A stretch of DNA of 64,000 nt, taken from CAWCUK01 sp963798775 (GTDB taxonomy: Bacteria > Bacteroidota > Ignavibacteria > Ignavibacteriales > Ignavibacteriaceae). This document shows, one piece after another, positions 52,161-61,379 of this stretch; position 1 is the stretch's first letter; every line of letters begins with the position of its first letter. A program made the translations under genes and the position numbers. The notes beneath the pieces were generated by a model. The model made no database searches, was not told the origin of the DNA, and worked only from the letters and a program-made list of their open reading frames with translations. The stretch lies in contig CAWCUK010000003.1 in NCBI GenBank assembly GCA_963798775.1, forward strand, positions 186,001 through 250,000, given 5' to 3'.

Positions 52161-53378
52161 ATGAGTCTTAGTCAAATCGCTAAATCGATCAGTGCGTCGC
52201 CAACTTTAAAATTAAATGAAAAGGCCTCAATACTTCGGGAAAAAGGTGATCCTGTTATTCATCTTGGCGGAGGCGAACCAAAAAGTAAAGCACCTATGGA
52301 CGCAATAATCCCGGCAGCAGCGCATTTAAATACGGCTGAAGTTAGATATGCGCCCGCCGACGGAATTCCTGCACTTAAAAAAGCAATTATTCGATATACC
52401 GAGGAATTTTATAATCACAGAGTTGCACCGGAAAATGTTATAGCTTCAGGCGGAGCAAAACAGTCAATAATGGTAGCGCTGCAGGCAATTCTGAATCCGC
52501 AGGAAGAAGTTTTATATCCCGCGCCTTATTGGGTAAGTTACCCTGAAATGGCAAAACTTTGCGGCGCTATCGGAGTTCCTGTTCTTCCCGAAGACGGAAG
52601 TTTTTATCCCAGGATTGAAGATATTGAAAAGAAAACCGGTTCTTATACAAAAGCAATAATTATAAACAGTCCTAATAATCCTACAGGCGTAATGTATTCG
52701 GAAGAATTTATTTCCGATGTTGTTCAATTCTGCGAAAAGAAAGATATCTATTTAATAATGGATGATATTTATCATAGGCTTATTTTTGACGGCCGGAAAC
52801 CGATAAATTGTTTTGATTATACAAAAAAGAAAACTGAAAATTCAAAAATAATTTTAATTAACGGAGTTTCTAAACAGTACGCGATGACAGGTTTTAGAAT
52901 AGGCTGGGCAGTAGGAAATAAAAAAATAATTGAAGCGATGTCCAATATTCAAGGCCATCAAACCAGCGGGCCTTCTATTCTGCTTCAAAAAGCTGCTGTA
53001 GGCGCGCTTAACGGAATACAATCCGGTGTCGAAAGCCTTCGCCTTACTTTAGAAAATAATCGTAACGTAATGATCGATCTTTTAAATTCATTCGACGGTG
53101 TTAAAGTTACTAAACCGGACGGTACTTTTTATTGTTTCGCTGATTTCAGTGCGTATGAAAAAAAATCGAATAAACTTTCAGAATTTTTAATTGATAAAGT
53201 TATGGTGCTTACGGTGCCCGGTGCCGAATTTGGTTTAGATGGACATTTGCGGTTGAGTTACTGTGGTTCTATTAAAGAAATTACTGAAGGTATTGAACGA
53301 ATAAAATGGGCTCTCGATCCGAATGCACCAAATGAATTATACATTGGCGACCGTAAATTAATGAGGAATTGGTTATGA
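52161..53378 (+). CDS. Class I aminotransferase (aspartate aminotransferase-like)
   Basis: A 405-aa fold-type I PLP enzyme. It carries IHLGGGEPKSKAPMDA at the N-terminus, the SNNPTG-like INSPNNPTGVMYSEEF (about residues 176-191), the PLP lysine in NGVSKQYAMTGFRIGW, and a DGHLRLSYCGSIKEI end. AspC-type enzymes exchange amino groups between aspartate and 2-oxoglutarate, producing oxaloacetate. The gene overlaps the start of the PEP carboxykinase gene by 4 bp (ATGA), which suggests that oxaloacetate made here is passed to gluconeogenesis. GGAAGGGGAATTC precedes the ATG. Substrate by family only. Confidence 0.9.
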   Translation: MSLSQIAKSISASPTLKLNEKASILREKGDPVIHLGGGEPKSKAPMDAIIPAAAHLNTAEVRYAPADGIPALKKAIIRYTEEFYNHRVAPENVIASGGAKQSIMVALQAILNPQEEVLYPAPYWVSYPEMAKLCGAIGVPVLPEDGSFYPRIEDIEKKTGSYTKAIIINSPNNPTGVMYSEEFISDVVQFCEKKDIYLIMDDIYHRLIFDGRKPINCFDYTKKKTENSKIILINGVSKQYAMTGFRIGWAVGNKKIIEAMSNIQGHQTSGPSILLQKAAVGALNGIQSGVESLRLTLENNRNVMIDLLNSFDGVKVTKPDGTFYCFADFSAYEKKSNKLSEFLIDKVMVLTVPGAEFGLDGHLRLSYCGSIKEITEGIERIKWALDPNAPNELYIGDRKLMRNWL

Positions 53379-55033
53379 GAAAATATTTAGAATTTAATAC
53401 ACCCGCGTCTAAACAAGCTAAAGAATTAAAATCTGATTATGGATTAGAAAATCACGGACTTGTTTATCTTGATAAAGTTTTCTGGAATTTAGAAGAGTCT
53501 GCTCTTTATGAAGAAGCTGTTTTCAGAAACGAAGGGAAAATAGTAACCGGCGGCGCTTTTTCGGTTAATACCGGTAAACATACGGCACGCGCGGCAGCCG
53601 ATAAATTTGTTGTTAAAGAAGAATCGACCGAAGATAAAATTTGGTGGGGAGTTCATAATCGTCCTTTTAGTTCAGAAAAGTTTAATGCTCTTCTTGCGCG
53701 TCTGCAAGCTTATCTACAAGAAGATGAACTTTTTGTACAGGATTGTTACGCGGGTGCGGATCCTGATTTCAGAATGCCCGTAAGAATAATAACTCAAAAA
53801 GCATGGCATAGCCTGTTCGCGAGAAATATGTTTATTACAACTCCAAATTCAGATGAACTTAAAAAATTTATTCCTGAATTTACTGTTATAGCAATCCCCG
53901 GTTTTAAATTAGATCCTAAAATAGATGGTACAAGAACCGAAACCGGAATTATTTTAAATTTTGACGCGCGCATGGCTATTATTGCTAATTCTTTATACGG
54001 CGGTGAGATTAAAAAATCTATTTTTACTGTTTTAAATTTCCTTCTTACTTTTCGCGATGTTCTACCGATGCATTGCTCGGCTAATGTGGGGAAAAACGGT
54101 GATGCAGCATTATTCTTCGGATTAAGCGGCACAGGCAAAACTACACTTTCCGCCGATCCTTCAAGAAATCTTATAGGAGATGATGAACATGGCTGGAGTT
54201 CACAGGGGATTTTTAATTTTGAAGGAGGATGTTACGCCAAGGTAATACGCCTTTCCGCGGAAAGTGAACCGGAAATATACGCTACAACAAAACGTTACGG
54301 CACTATTTTAGAAAATGTTGTTTTCGATCCTATAAGCAGAATGATTGATCTTGAAGATGATTCTCTTACCGAAAATACTCGCGCGTCATATCCGTTAGAA
54401 TTTATTCCTAATATTGTTCCCGAAGGTTATGTCCATTCTCACCCGAAAAATATAATATTTTTAACTTGCGACGCGTCAGGAGTAATGCCTCCCATCGCGA
54501 GATTAAATCCCGAACAAGCTCAATATCATTTTATAAGCGGGTATACAAGTAAAATTGCGGGAACTGAAATTGGCCTTGGAACTGAACCGCAGATAACTTT
54601 CAGCGCTTGTTTCGGCGCTCCATTTATGGTTCGTCACCCTTTCGATTACGCGAAGATGTTAAAAGAAAGGGTCCTAAAACATAAAGCGAATTGCTGGCTT
54701 GTAAACACAGGATGGGTGGGCGGAAGATTCGGTGTCGGAAAACGAATAAGTATTCGCCATACAAGGAATTTACTTAATGCAGTGCTGGAAGGCCAACTTG
54801 ATAATGTGGAATATAGGAAAGATAAATTATTCGGTTATCAGGTTCCATTAAGCTGTCCTAATGTTCCCGCGGAAGTTCTTGATCCGGCGAATTCTTGGGG
54901 AAGCAAAGATGAATATTGGAAAAAATATGACGCACTCGCGGCACGATTTATAGAGAATTTTAAAGTATTTGAAAAAGGAATCTCTCCTGAAGTAGTTGCT
55001 GCCGGCCCTAAAAGATTAGCCGTTATAAAATAA
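53375..55033 (+). CDS. pckA: Phosphoenolpyruvate carboxykinase (ATP)
   Basis: A 552-aa ATP-dependent PEPCK. Start at ATG 53375, overlapping the upstream stop (ATGA). Signatures: kinase-1a P-loop FGLSGTGKTTLSADPS (about residues 248-263), kinase-2 IGDDEHGWS, and the oxaloacetate/Mn site FNFEGGCYAK with HSHPKNIIF and TSKIAGTE. MPVRIITQKAWHSLFARNM is also typical. It converts oxaloacetate and ATP to PEP, CO2 and ADP, the start of gluconeogenesis. Co-transcription with the aminotransferase would join amino-acid nitrogen and carbon use to PEP. The intrinsic terminator at 55078 ends the operon. Confidence 0.95.
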   Translation: MRKYLEFNTPASKQAKELKSDYGLENHGLVYLDKVFWNLEESALYEEAVFRNEGKIVTGGAFSVNTGKHTARAAADKFVVKEESTEDKIWWGVHNRPFSSEKFNALLARLQAYLQEDELFVQDCYAGADPDFRMPVRIITQKAWHSLFARNMFITTPNSDELKKFIPEFTVIAIPGFKLDPKIDGTRTETGIILNFDARMAIIANSLYGGEIKKSIFTVLNFLLTFRDVLPMHCSANVGKNGDAALFFGLSGTGKTTLSADPSRNLIGDDEHGWSSQGIFNFEGGCYAKVIRLSAESEPEIYATTKRYGTILENVVFDPISRMIDLEDDSLTENTRASYPLEFIPNIVPEGYVHSHPKNIIFLTCDASGVMPPIARLNPEQAQYHFISGYTSKIAGTEIGLGTEPQITFSACFGAPFMVRHPFDYAKMLKERVLKHKANCWLVNTGWVGGRFGVGKRISIRHTRNLLNAVLEGQLDNVEYRKDKLFGYQVPLSCPNVPAEVLDPANSWGSKDEYWKKYDALAARFIENFKVFEKGISPEVVAAGPKRLAVIK

Positions 55034-55034
55034 G

Positions 55035-55131
55035 TGCCGCTAAGCGGCAGAGCTTGTTTTAGAAAATGTTTATTTTGACGAAGAGAAATTCTTTCGCTGT
55101 TTATAAAAAGAATTCTCTTCGTTATTTTTTT
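55035..55131 (+). terminator. Tandem terminators of the aminotransferase/PEPCK operon
   Basis: A short TGCCGC/GCGGCA hairpin (55035-55049) immediately after the stop, then ACGAAGAGAAATTC...GAATTCTCTTCGT (55078-55122) with a T-run TTATTTTTTT after it. Confidence 0.85.
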
Positions 55132-55263
55132 ACAAAAATCTTTTTGCAAAAAAGCAAGAAAAATATTAATAAAAATAACTTCTTGAGTCAGTCCCATTCT
55201 CCAAATAAATTCTAACCGAAATTAAATAATTTTCAATTCAACATTTATAATTGGGAGATCTTA

Positions 55264-56403
55264 ATGCGAAAACTATTACTTCTTCTTTCATGCATTTTCT
55301 TTGCTGCTGCTTTCTCTGTAAAAGCGCAACTGCTCGATAATTTTGAAGATAACAATTCCACAAATGAATGGAGCGGAATCTGGGAAGCTTTTAATGACGC
55401 AAACGCAACTTCAAATATGGCGATGGAAATTGCGAATATAGGTTACAACGGATCTAATTATTCAATTCATATAACCGGACAATTTGCAAGTTACGGCGGA
55501 GTTGTAACTTATTTAAATGCTGATAAAACAGCTATGAATTTAACCGGTAAAAATACCGGAATTTCTTTTTCCGCAAAAGGAACAGGTGTTCCGGTAAGAA
55601 TAAGAGTTAGAGAATTAAAAGCAGAAAGCGCCCGCGGTTACGCTTATATGGGAAAAGTTTTTACTCCTACCACAGATTGGGCTTTTTATACAATTCCTTT
55701 CGATTCGTTGACACCACAGTACGGCGATCCTGTTCCTCCTTTTGATGCTACAGATTTATATGCGGTAGATTTTGGGCCGGCTGCCGGAAGTTCCGCTATA
55801 GATGTTTATGTGGATGATCTAATTTTAACCGAACCTACGCCTGTTCCGGTTGAATTAAGTTCATTTTCAGCTTCAATAAATAACGGAGTTGTAAATTTAG
55901 TTTGGAAATCAGCTACCGAGACTAATAATTCTGGTTTTGAAATTGAAAGAAAAGCTGAGGGTAGTTGGATAAAAATCGGATTTGTAAAAGGACACGGAAC
56001 CACTACTAATCCAAATCAATATTCATTTATAGACAATTTAAAAAATGTGGAGGGAAATTTTTCTTATAGATTAAAACAAGTAGATTTTAACGGAACATTT
56101 AGCTACAGCAATATTGTTATGATTCAAAATATTGCCCCAGCTGCTTTTGCACTTAATCAGAACTACCCGAATCCGTTTAATCCTACAACTGTAATTAAAT
56201 ATTCAATTGCCGAAGAATCTTTTGTTACATTAAAAGTATATAATACATTAGGAAAAGAAGTTGCTTCTTTGGTTAATGAAAATATGAGCGGAGGTTCACA
56301 TAATGTTGAATTTAACGCTGCAAATTTAGCAAGCGGAATATATATGTATACAATCCAGGCAGGGAATAATTTATTAACAAAGAAAATGCTTTTAATGAAA
56401 TAA
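55264..56403 (+). CDS. T9SS-secreted CIA30/CBM11-like protein
   Basis: A 379-aa protein: signal peptide (about residues 1-21, SVKAQL), then a CIA30/CBM11-like jelly roll (about 22-190: LLDNFEDNNSTNEWSG, ISFSAKGTGVPVRIRVREL, YTIPFDSLTPQYG, DVYVDDLILTEP), a fibronectin-like stretch (about 195-285) and a T9SS domain from about 290 (NQNYPNPFNPTTVIKYSIA ... KKMLLMK). Such proteins bind sugar polymers and often sit beside glycoside hydrolases, as here (several genes downstream). No catalytic residues are seen. A forward single gene with its own terminator at 56432. Confidence 0.8.
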   Translation: MRKLLLLLSCIFFAAAFSVKAQLLDNFEDNNSTNEWSGIWEAFNDANATSNMAMEIANIGYNGSNYSIHITGQFASYGGVVTYLNADKTAMNLTGKNTGISFSAKGTGVPVRIRVRELKAESARGYAYMGKVFTPTTDWAFYTIPFDSLTPQYGDPVPPFDATDLYAVDFGPAAGSSAIDVYVDDLILTEPTPVPVELSSFSASINNGVVNLVWKSATETNNSGFEIERKAEGSWIKIGFVKGHGTTTNPNQYSFIDNLKNVEGNFSYRLKQVDFNGTFSYSNIVMIQNIAPAAFALNQNYPNPFNPTTVIKYSIAEESFVTLKVYNTLGKEVASLVNENMSGGSHNVEFNAANLASGIYMYTIQAGNNLLTKKMLLMK

Positions 56404-56431
56404 CCTGGAACTCAAAAATTATTTAGATTGG

Positions 56432-56464
56432 AAACGGCTGTCATTTATTAGGCAGCCGTTTTTA
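56432..56464 (+). terminator. Intrinsic terminator of the CIA30-like T9SS gene
   Basis: AAACGGCTG (56432-56440) pairs with CAGCCGTTT (56453-56461), followed by TTTTT. Convergent with the PPIase gene. Confidence 0.9.
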
Positions 56465-56497
56465 TTTAACTTAAGTAAAATCTTCTAATATTAAATC

Positions 56498-58336
56498 TTA
56501 CGGAAGTACATCTTTTTGGGCTTCATTAATCCATTCGAAAAATGGAGAAGTAAAAGGTACTGCGGCAATCTTTCCGCCGAATCCCATAATATGATGGACA
56601 AACATATTAATATCGGAAACCGGAATTTGAGATAATCTTTTATCATTAATTTTAATTTTATATTTATCAGCTAGTTTTACCGTGGCGTCTTTTATTTTGC
56701 TCTCGTACTTTTTCAAAGCCAATTCAGTTTGAAGCTGCGCCTTAACCTGCTCAAATGGTTTTGTTAAAGTATCCTTCGCTTCTTTTGATTCAACTAATTT
56801 AAAGAGAGAATATCCGCCGTCAATTTTTAAAGGGCCGTATATTTCCCCGACATTCATCTTATCCGCGATTTTCCCGATCTCACCAAATTTAGTTACAGGA
56901 AAGGGCCCGAATTCTCCGTTACGTTTTTTTACCCAATCTCGCTTTGTATACTTTACTGCTAAAGTTCTAAAATCTTTTCCTTCATTCAAATCGTTAAGTA
57001 CTTTATCGATTATTTTCAAACTGTCCGTAAACAATTCAATTATATTTACTTCTTTTACTTTTTGATTGTTCTTTGTCTTTTCCAGATAATAATTATAAAC
57101 ATCGTCATCGCTTACTTTAATCGAATCGATAAATTTATTTTTGTAAATCTGGGCGAGATAACTGTTCTTCCACATTTTTAATTGTTCTAAAACTTCGGGA
57201 GAATTTTGTACTCCTTCTTTGTAAGCGACTTGAGTTAGAAGTTGCTGCTGCATAAAAGTTTTTACGCGGTTGGTTAAATGCAGATTTACCGTACGAGGAT
57301 CATTATTTTCAACGGAAAAATCTTCAAGAAGAAGGCTCGCGAGAAAATCGGAAACAGTTACATTTCTTCCTTCAATTTTCACAAAAGTCATATTTAATGT
57401 ATCAGCTCCGAATTCATTTTTTATTTGATAAACATCTCCTTCGGTTAAATAATATTTTGCGGGATTGCGGTTTACTTTTATTGCTTCTTTTTTCTTAAGA
57501 AGAAAAAGCGCGTCAAACTTTCTCGCGATGTTCCAGAATAAATCTTTATCCGGAGTTAAAGTTTTCCCGCTGAAAACTTTAGCGAAGTAGTTTTCATACG
57601 CGTGTTTAATCCTGCGGTTGGTAATTATTTTCTCAACTTCTTTCCTTATCTCATCTGAATTTTTATCGGTTACTGTTTTCATTTTGGTTTTTAGATAAAA
57701 TAAAAACCAGCCTTGCGGATTTTCAACCGGGTAAGTATATTCTCCCGGTTTAAGCGAGTATAGCATATCTTCCAAATCTTCATCGATTAATTTCCCGAGA
57801 AAAATTTCATCATGGTTTTGCGCGTCTAATCTTCCTTTGCTCTTTGTTATCGCCGAATCCAATGGAATGCCCGATTTCATTTTATAATAAATATCGTACA
57901 CAACATTTGAATCTTTCGAACCGATTACATCAACCATCAGAGTTTCATTATATTTTTTTATTCCGTTTGAAATATCTTCCGGCGTAACATTAACTTGGCT
58001 TTTTACTTCTTTATTAAAAAGCGCGTCTCGCGCGAACATATCTTTTAAAGGAGAATATAGAAATTCGAAAAGTTCTCCGCCTTCAATTCCTAAATTTTTT
58101 GCTTCGTCTGCCCAAAGTTTCTCGGCTATTAACGAATAAAGAAATTTATACTTTGCTGAGTCTTCATTATTTGTATTTAAAAGATGAGGCGAAAGTTCAT
58201 AGCGGGCTTTAAATTCCTGCGCGGTAATTTTATTGTTACCGGCTGACGCAACAACATCATTCCCGGCCTGCGCGAAATTTATTGATGTAAATGAAAGGCT
58301 GATTAAGAACTGCAATAAAAGTATTTTTGATTTCAT
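56498..58336 (-). CDS. Periplasmic SurA/PrsA-type peptidyl-prolyl isomerase
   Basis: A 612-aa exported protein: signal peptide (about 1-22, INFAQAGNDV), then a chaperone-like N-terminal helical part (SurA-N-like, starting VVASAGNNKITAQEFKARYE) and at about 430-560 a parvulin domain (EVNIIELFTDSLKI, DFRTLAVKYTKRD, GEFGPFPVTKFGEIGKIA, GYSLFKLVESKEAK). It helps fold outer-membrane and secreted proteins. Its ATG is only 5 bp after the stop of a large glycoside hydrolase gene (58342), so the two are one transcript; the PPIase may be dedicated to that or other secreted enzymes. TAGGTGCT precedes the start. Confidence 0.87.
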   Translation of the reverse strand: MKSKILLLQFLISLSFTSINFAQAGNDVVASAGNNKITAQEFKARYELSPHLLNTNNEDSAKYKFLYSLIAEKLWADEAKNLGIEGGELFEFLYSPLKDMFARDALFNKEVKSQVNVTPEDISNGIKKYNETLMVDVIGSKDSNVVYDIYYKMKSGIPLDSAITKSKGRLDAQNHDEIFLGKLIDEDLEDMLYSLKPGEYTYPVENPQGWFLFYLKTKMKTVTDKNSDEIRKEVEKIITNRRIKHAYENYFAKVFSGKTLTPDKDLFWNIARKFDALFLLKKKEAIKVNRNPAKYYLTEGDVYQIKNEFGADTLNMTFVKIEGRNVTVSDFLASLLLEDFSVENNDPRTVNLHLTNRVKTFMQQQLLTQVAYKEGVQNSPEVLEQLKMWKNSYLAQIYKNKFIDSIKVSDDDVYNYYLEKTKNNQKVKEVNIIELFTDSLKIIDKVLNDLNEGKDFRTLAVKYTKRDWVKKRNGEFGPFPVTKFGEIGKIADKMNVGEIYGPLKIDGGYSLFKLVESKEAKDTLTKPFEQVKAQLQTELALKKYESKIKDATVKLADKYKIKINDKRLSQIPVSDINMFVHHIMGFGGKIAAVPFTSPFFEWINEAQKDVLP

Positions 58337-58341
58337 AGCAC

Positions 58342-61287
58342 CTATTTTAAGAGAATTATTTTTTCAGTTTTTATAAAATTATTAAAAGAGAATTTCGTCA
58401 AATATATACCGCTTCCAACATCAATTCCAAGGTCATTTTTCCCGTCCCACTGAATTGAATGCTTTCCTTCGCTTTGCTGCCGGTTATATAAAGTTCTTAT
58501 TCTCTTTCCAAGCGAATTATAAATTTCAATTTCTAATACAGAAGAACATGGAAGCGTATATATATAAGTCGTCATTCCGTTAAACGGGTTTGGATAGTTA
58601 TTATATATTTCAAAATCTTTTTCTTCGTTAGCTTTATCTCTTTTAACAGTAGTTAAAGGATTGCTGAATTTTTCAATTCCAAACCACATTGTCTTCCATT
58701 TGCCAAGATCGAAATTTACATAAAAAATATTTCCGGCGTCCGGCAAAGCGGTTTCGAATAAATTATTATTTGCTTTCCCTTCCGCGGTTAAAGGAAAAAT
58801 TCTAATCGAATCGGCATTAATTTTTAACTCTGCTTCAAGTTGAATAGGATGCACTTGTGTCGGGGCGTTTCCCCATTTATCGTGAAATGTATTTTCTCCG
58901 TCCCAAATCATTCCGCTGTTTTGCGCTTCTGTTGAAATTGTAAATAAAGATTTTTCTGATATTGAAAGTGAATCATCAGTTAAAGTAATCCAGTCGAATG
59001 CCGCAAATCCGTCTGCATTAAGAACTTTTAAATTTCCAATTTGTTCATTCTGAAATTCATTTAAAAATCCAACAGCGCCGATAAATTTAGGAGAGTTTAT
59101 TTTCAGAATTCCGTCTGTGTCGTAAGTAATTTCTTCCGTATCTGTTTTATAGGGATTAACGGGAAAAGCTGTAAGTGCCGTAAAATCAGTGGTAGCAGCG
59201 GCGTTGAATGATTTTGTCCTAACAGAATGCAGCAGTGCGAGTTTCTTCGGGAAAAGAGAAACGCCTGCCCAGCCGCCTCCGTCTTCTTTGGGAAGAAGTT
59301 TAACTTTAGCTGCTGTGTAATTTATTTCAATAGTTTCTTTAGCTTTTGAAATATAATTATTGCGAAAAGCAAACGCGCATGATGGGCTTAAACTCATCAT
59401 CACCGGATTCCTGTTTATACTGAAGTAAGAATTTATTTTATCGGTTTCCCAATCTCTTGAAGAATTGTAATCGAAAAACATTATTCCGTCGGCATTATGA
59501 AATGAACAATACGCCGTTGTAAACATTAACGCTTCAGCTTGATATTTATTCGGATAAGCATGATTATATTCGCTTACTGTATATGGTTTTCCTACAACCG
59601 GAGTTCCGGCGAATAAATCTGGAATTGTTCCGCCGTCGGCTTTTACCATCGCGTTATTGTTTATCAGCCAATCATAGCCGGACCACGGTTCTTTAGGAAA
59701 TTGCGGATGATCCCAATATGCGTGGTTGTCGATATAATCCATTTGCGCTTGTGTTGTTAAATCTGCCGGGCCAACGTTCCAGTTCGTACCGATTATTGGT
59801 GCTTTAACGTGAAGCGAATCTTTAAGATAACTTTTCATTTCGGAGTAAAAATTATTTTGCAGTGTAATATAAAATTCTGAAATATCTTTCACTCTTTCAT
59901 CTGAAAAAGCAACGCAATCCTTAAAATCAATTCGCTTAATATTTTTGTTTTCTAAAGATTCACCGGCAAGCAAACCCTTCTGCCCGGCTCGAACTAAAGA
60001 AATATTATCAAACCAAAAGTTTCCCGTTTGGGCGAATTCAAAAGATAGACGTGTTTGTCCGTTATTTGTTTCATTCGCTTTAAAACTGAATGAATATTCT
60101 TTCCATTCCGGTGTAAGGGAAAACTGCGCGCCCGAATAATATGTATAGGGAGAATTATCGCGCATAACGGCCACATCAATTTTTTTATTTACATCAGAAC
60201 GCGCGAAAAATTTTATTAAATATGTAGAATCTTTTATTACCGATAAATTAATTTGCTTCCATTGAAGATGCCAATTAGTGCCGGTTGCGCTTGTAATATT
60301 TACTTTTGCGGAAAAAAATCCGGCAAAAGGATTTGTGTTATCTTTAGTTATTTCAGCGGAAGCGGTTTCGTGCTTCTCTAAAATCCAATTAGAAGTAACC
60401 GGGAGAAATTCAAACTCGCCGTTTAAAATTTGATTAGCATTTCCGGCCGGAGTTTGGTTTTCATTCCATGCTTTTTGAATATTTACCGTTGAAGAATATT
60501 TATCCTGAAGAAATGAAATCCAAAGGCTATCTAACATTTTTGCGTGACGGTAAATTAATTGTCCGCCTTCATTAAAGAATTTAAGCTTTCCATCGCGCCA
60601 GAAACGGTATAATGAGTTTTCATTTATAATTTCCACCATCGCCATTACCGGATCATCAGCAAGCGATAATTGTGTATATGGATTAACATGCGTTAGAAGT
60701 TTCTTCGCGTATTCTTTTTGAAGTGAAATTAATTGCGGATCAAAAATAGTTACTCCCTTTGCGTAATCTACTAAAGAGTCCGCTCCTTCAACTCCGTCTT
60801 TAGAATTAAAAGTTCTAGAAACATTTAAATTTATGTTCGCGTAAACATTGTTTTTCTTCAAGTTGAAAATTAGATATTCCAGGTTATCTAAAGTAGCGGG
60901 ATTCAAATTCCTAGTGCTTTGTCCTTGTATAAACAAACTTCCGCCTCCCCAATTATTATCCATATGATGAAAACGTACAAGATTGAATCCCATTTTTCTT
61001 AATCTTCCGGCAATAAACCATGCTTTTGATTTATCGGGGAAAGCGGCATCGGCAACTAAATTTGTTCCCCAAAATCGAATTGGATTTCCGTCAACCGAAA
61101 AATTCCCGTTATTGTTTGCTGAAATAAAATCAGTTGAAATATCTTTTAAAGGAAATTGCGGCAGAAATTTAGTCGACGCCGTATCGTCGGGAGGAAGGTA
61201 AAAGTTAAACCCGCCGCTGAAATTTTGTGAATTAATTTCTGAAATAAATAATGAAGTAAAGGTAAGGAGAAAAAAAAATTTTTTCAT
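58342..61287 (-). CDS. T9SS-secreted GH5-like glycoside hydrolase with internal carbohydrate-binding module
   Basis: A 981-aa exported enzyme with signal peptide (about 1-20). The TIM-barrel catalytic domain runs about 55-600: IRFWGTNLVADAAFPDK, KMGFNLVRFHHMDN, the acid/base Asn-Glu at 222-223 (VEIINENSLYRF), IIGTNWNVGP and the nucleophile Glu about 573 (YTVSEYNHAYPN). A CBM4/9-type jelly roll (about 283-435, ILNGEFEFLPVTSNW ... NFWFDNISLV) is inserted between the two catalytic glutamates. A beta domain and a T9SS domain (YNNYPNPFNGMTTYIYTLP ... EKIILLK) complete it. GH5/GH family number and substrate are not certain. It is in one transcript with the PPIase. Confidence 0.82.
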   Translation of the reverse strand: MKKFFFLLTFTSLFISEINSQNFSGGFNFYLPPDDTASTKFLPQFPLKDISTDFISANNNGNFSVDGNPIRFWGTNLVADAAFPDKSKAWFIAGRLRKMGFNLVRFHHMDNNWGGGSLFIQGQSTRNLNPATLDNLEYLIFNLKKNNVYANINLNVSRTFNSKDGVEGADSLVDYAKGVTIFDPQLISLQKEYAKKLLTHVNPYTQLSLADDPVMAMVEIINENSLYRFWRDGKLKFFNEGGQLIYRHAKMLDSLWISFLQDKYSSTVNIQKAWNENQTPAGNANQILNGEFEFLPVTSNWILEKHETASAEITKDNTNPFAGFFSAKVNITSATGTNWHLQWKQINLSVIKDSTYLIKFFARSDVNKKIDVAVMRDNSPYTYYSGAQFSLTPEWKEYSFSFKANETNNGQTRLSFEFAQTGNFWFDNISLVRAGQKGLLAGESLENKNIKRIDFKDCVAFSDERVKDISEFYITLQNNFYSEMKSYLKDSLHVKAPIIGTNWNVGPADLTTQAQMDYIDNHAYWDHPQFPKEPWSGYDWLINNNAMVKADGGTIPDLFAGTPVVGKPYTVSEYNHAYPNKYQAEALMFTTAYCSFHNADGIMFFDYNSSRDWETDKINSYFSINRNPVMMSLSPSCAFAFRNNYISKAKETIEINYTAAKVKLLPKEDGGGWAGVSLFPKKLALLHSVRTKSFNAAATTDFTALTAFPVNPYKTDTEEITYDTDGILKINSPKFIGAVGFLNEFQNEQIGNLKVLNADGFAAFDWITLTDDSLSISEKSLFTISTEAQNSGMIWDGENTFHDKWGNAPTQVHPIQLEAELKINADSIRIFPLTAEGKANNNLFETALPDAGNIFYVNFDLGKWKTMWFGIEKFSNPLTTVKRDKANEEKDFEIYNNYPNPFNGMTTYIYTLPCSSVLEIEIYNSLGKRIRTLYNRQQSEGKHSIQWDGKNDLGIDVGSGIYLTKFSFNNFIKTEKIILLK

Positions 61288-61320
61288 AATGGATGAGGAA
61301 TTATTATAAAATCCGAAGCG

Positions 61321-61351
61321 GAAATCTTTTACTTTTTTAGCAAAAGATTTC
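61321..61351 (-). terminator. Hairpin after the GH3 gene
   Basis: GAAATCTTTT (61321-61330) pairs perfectly with AAAAGATTTC (61342-61351), a 10-bp stem with an 11-nt loop, about 30 bp beyond the GH3 stop on the reverse strand. The T-run is weak, so it may be partial. Confidence 0.5.
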
Positions 61352-61379
61352 TCTAATCATTTTACTCCGGAATAAAAGA

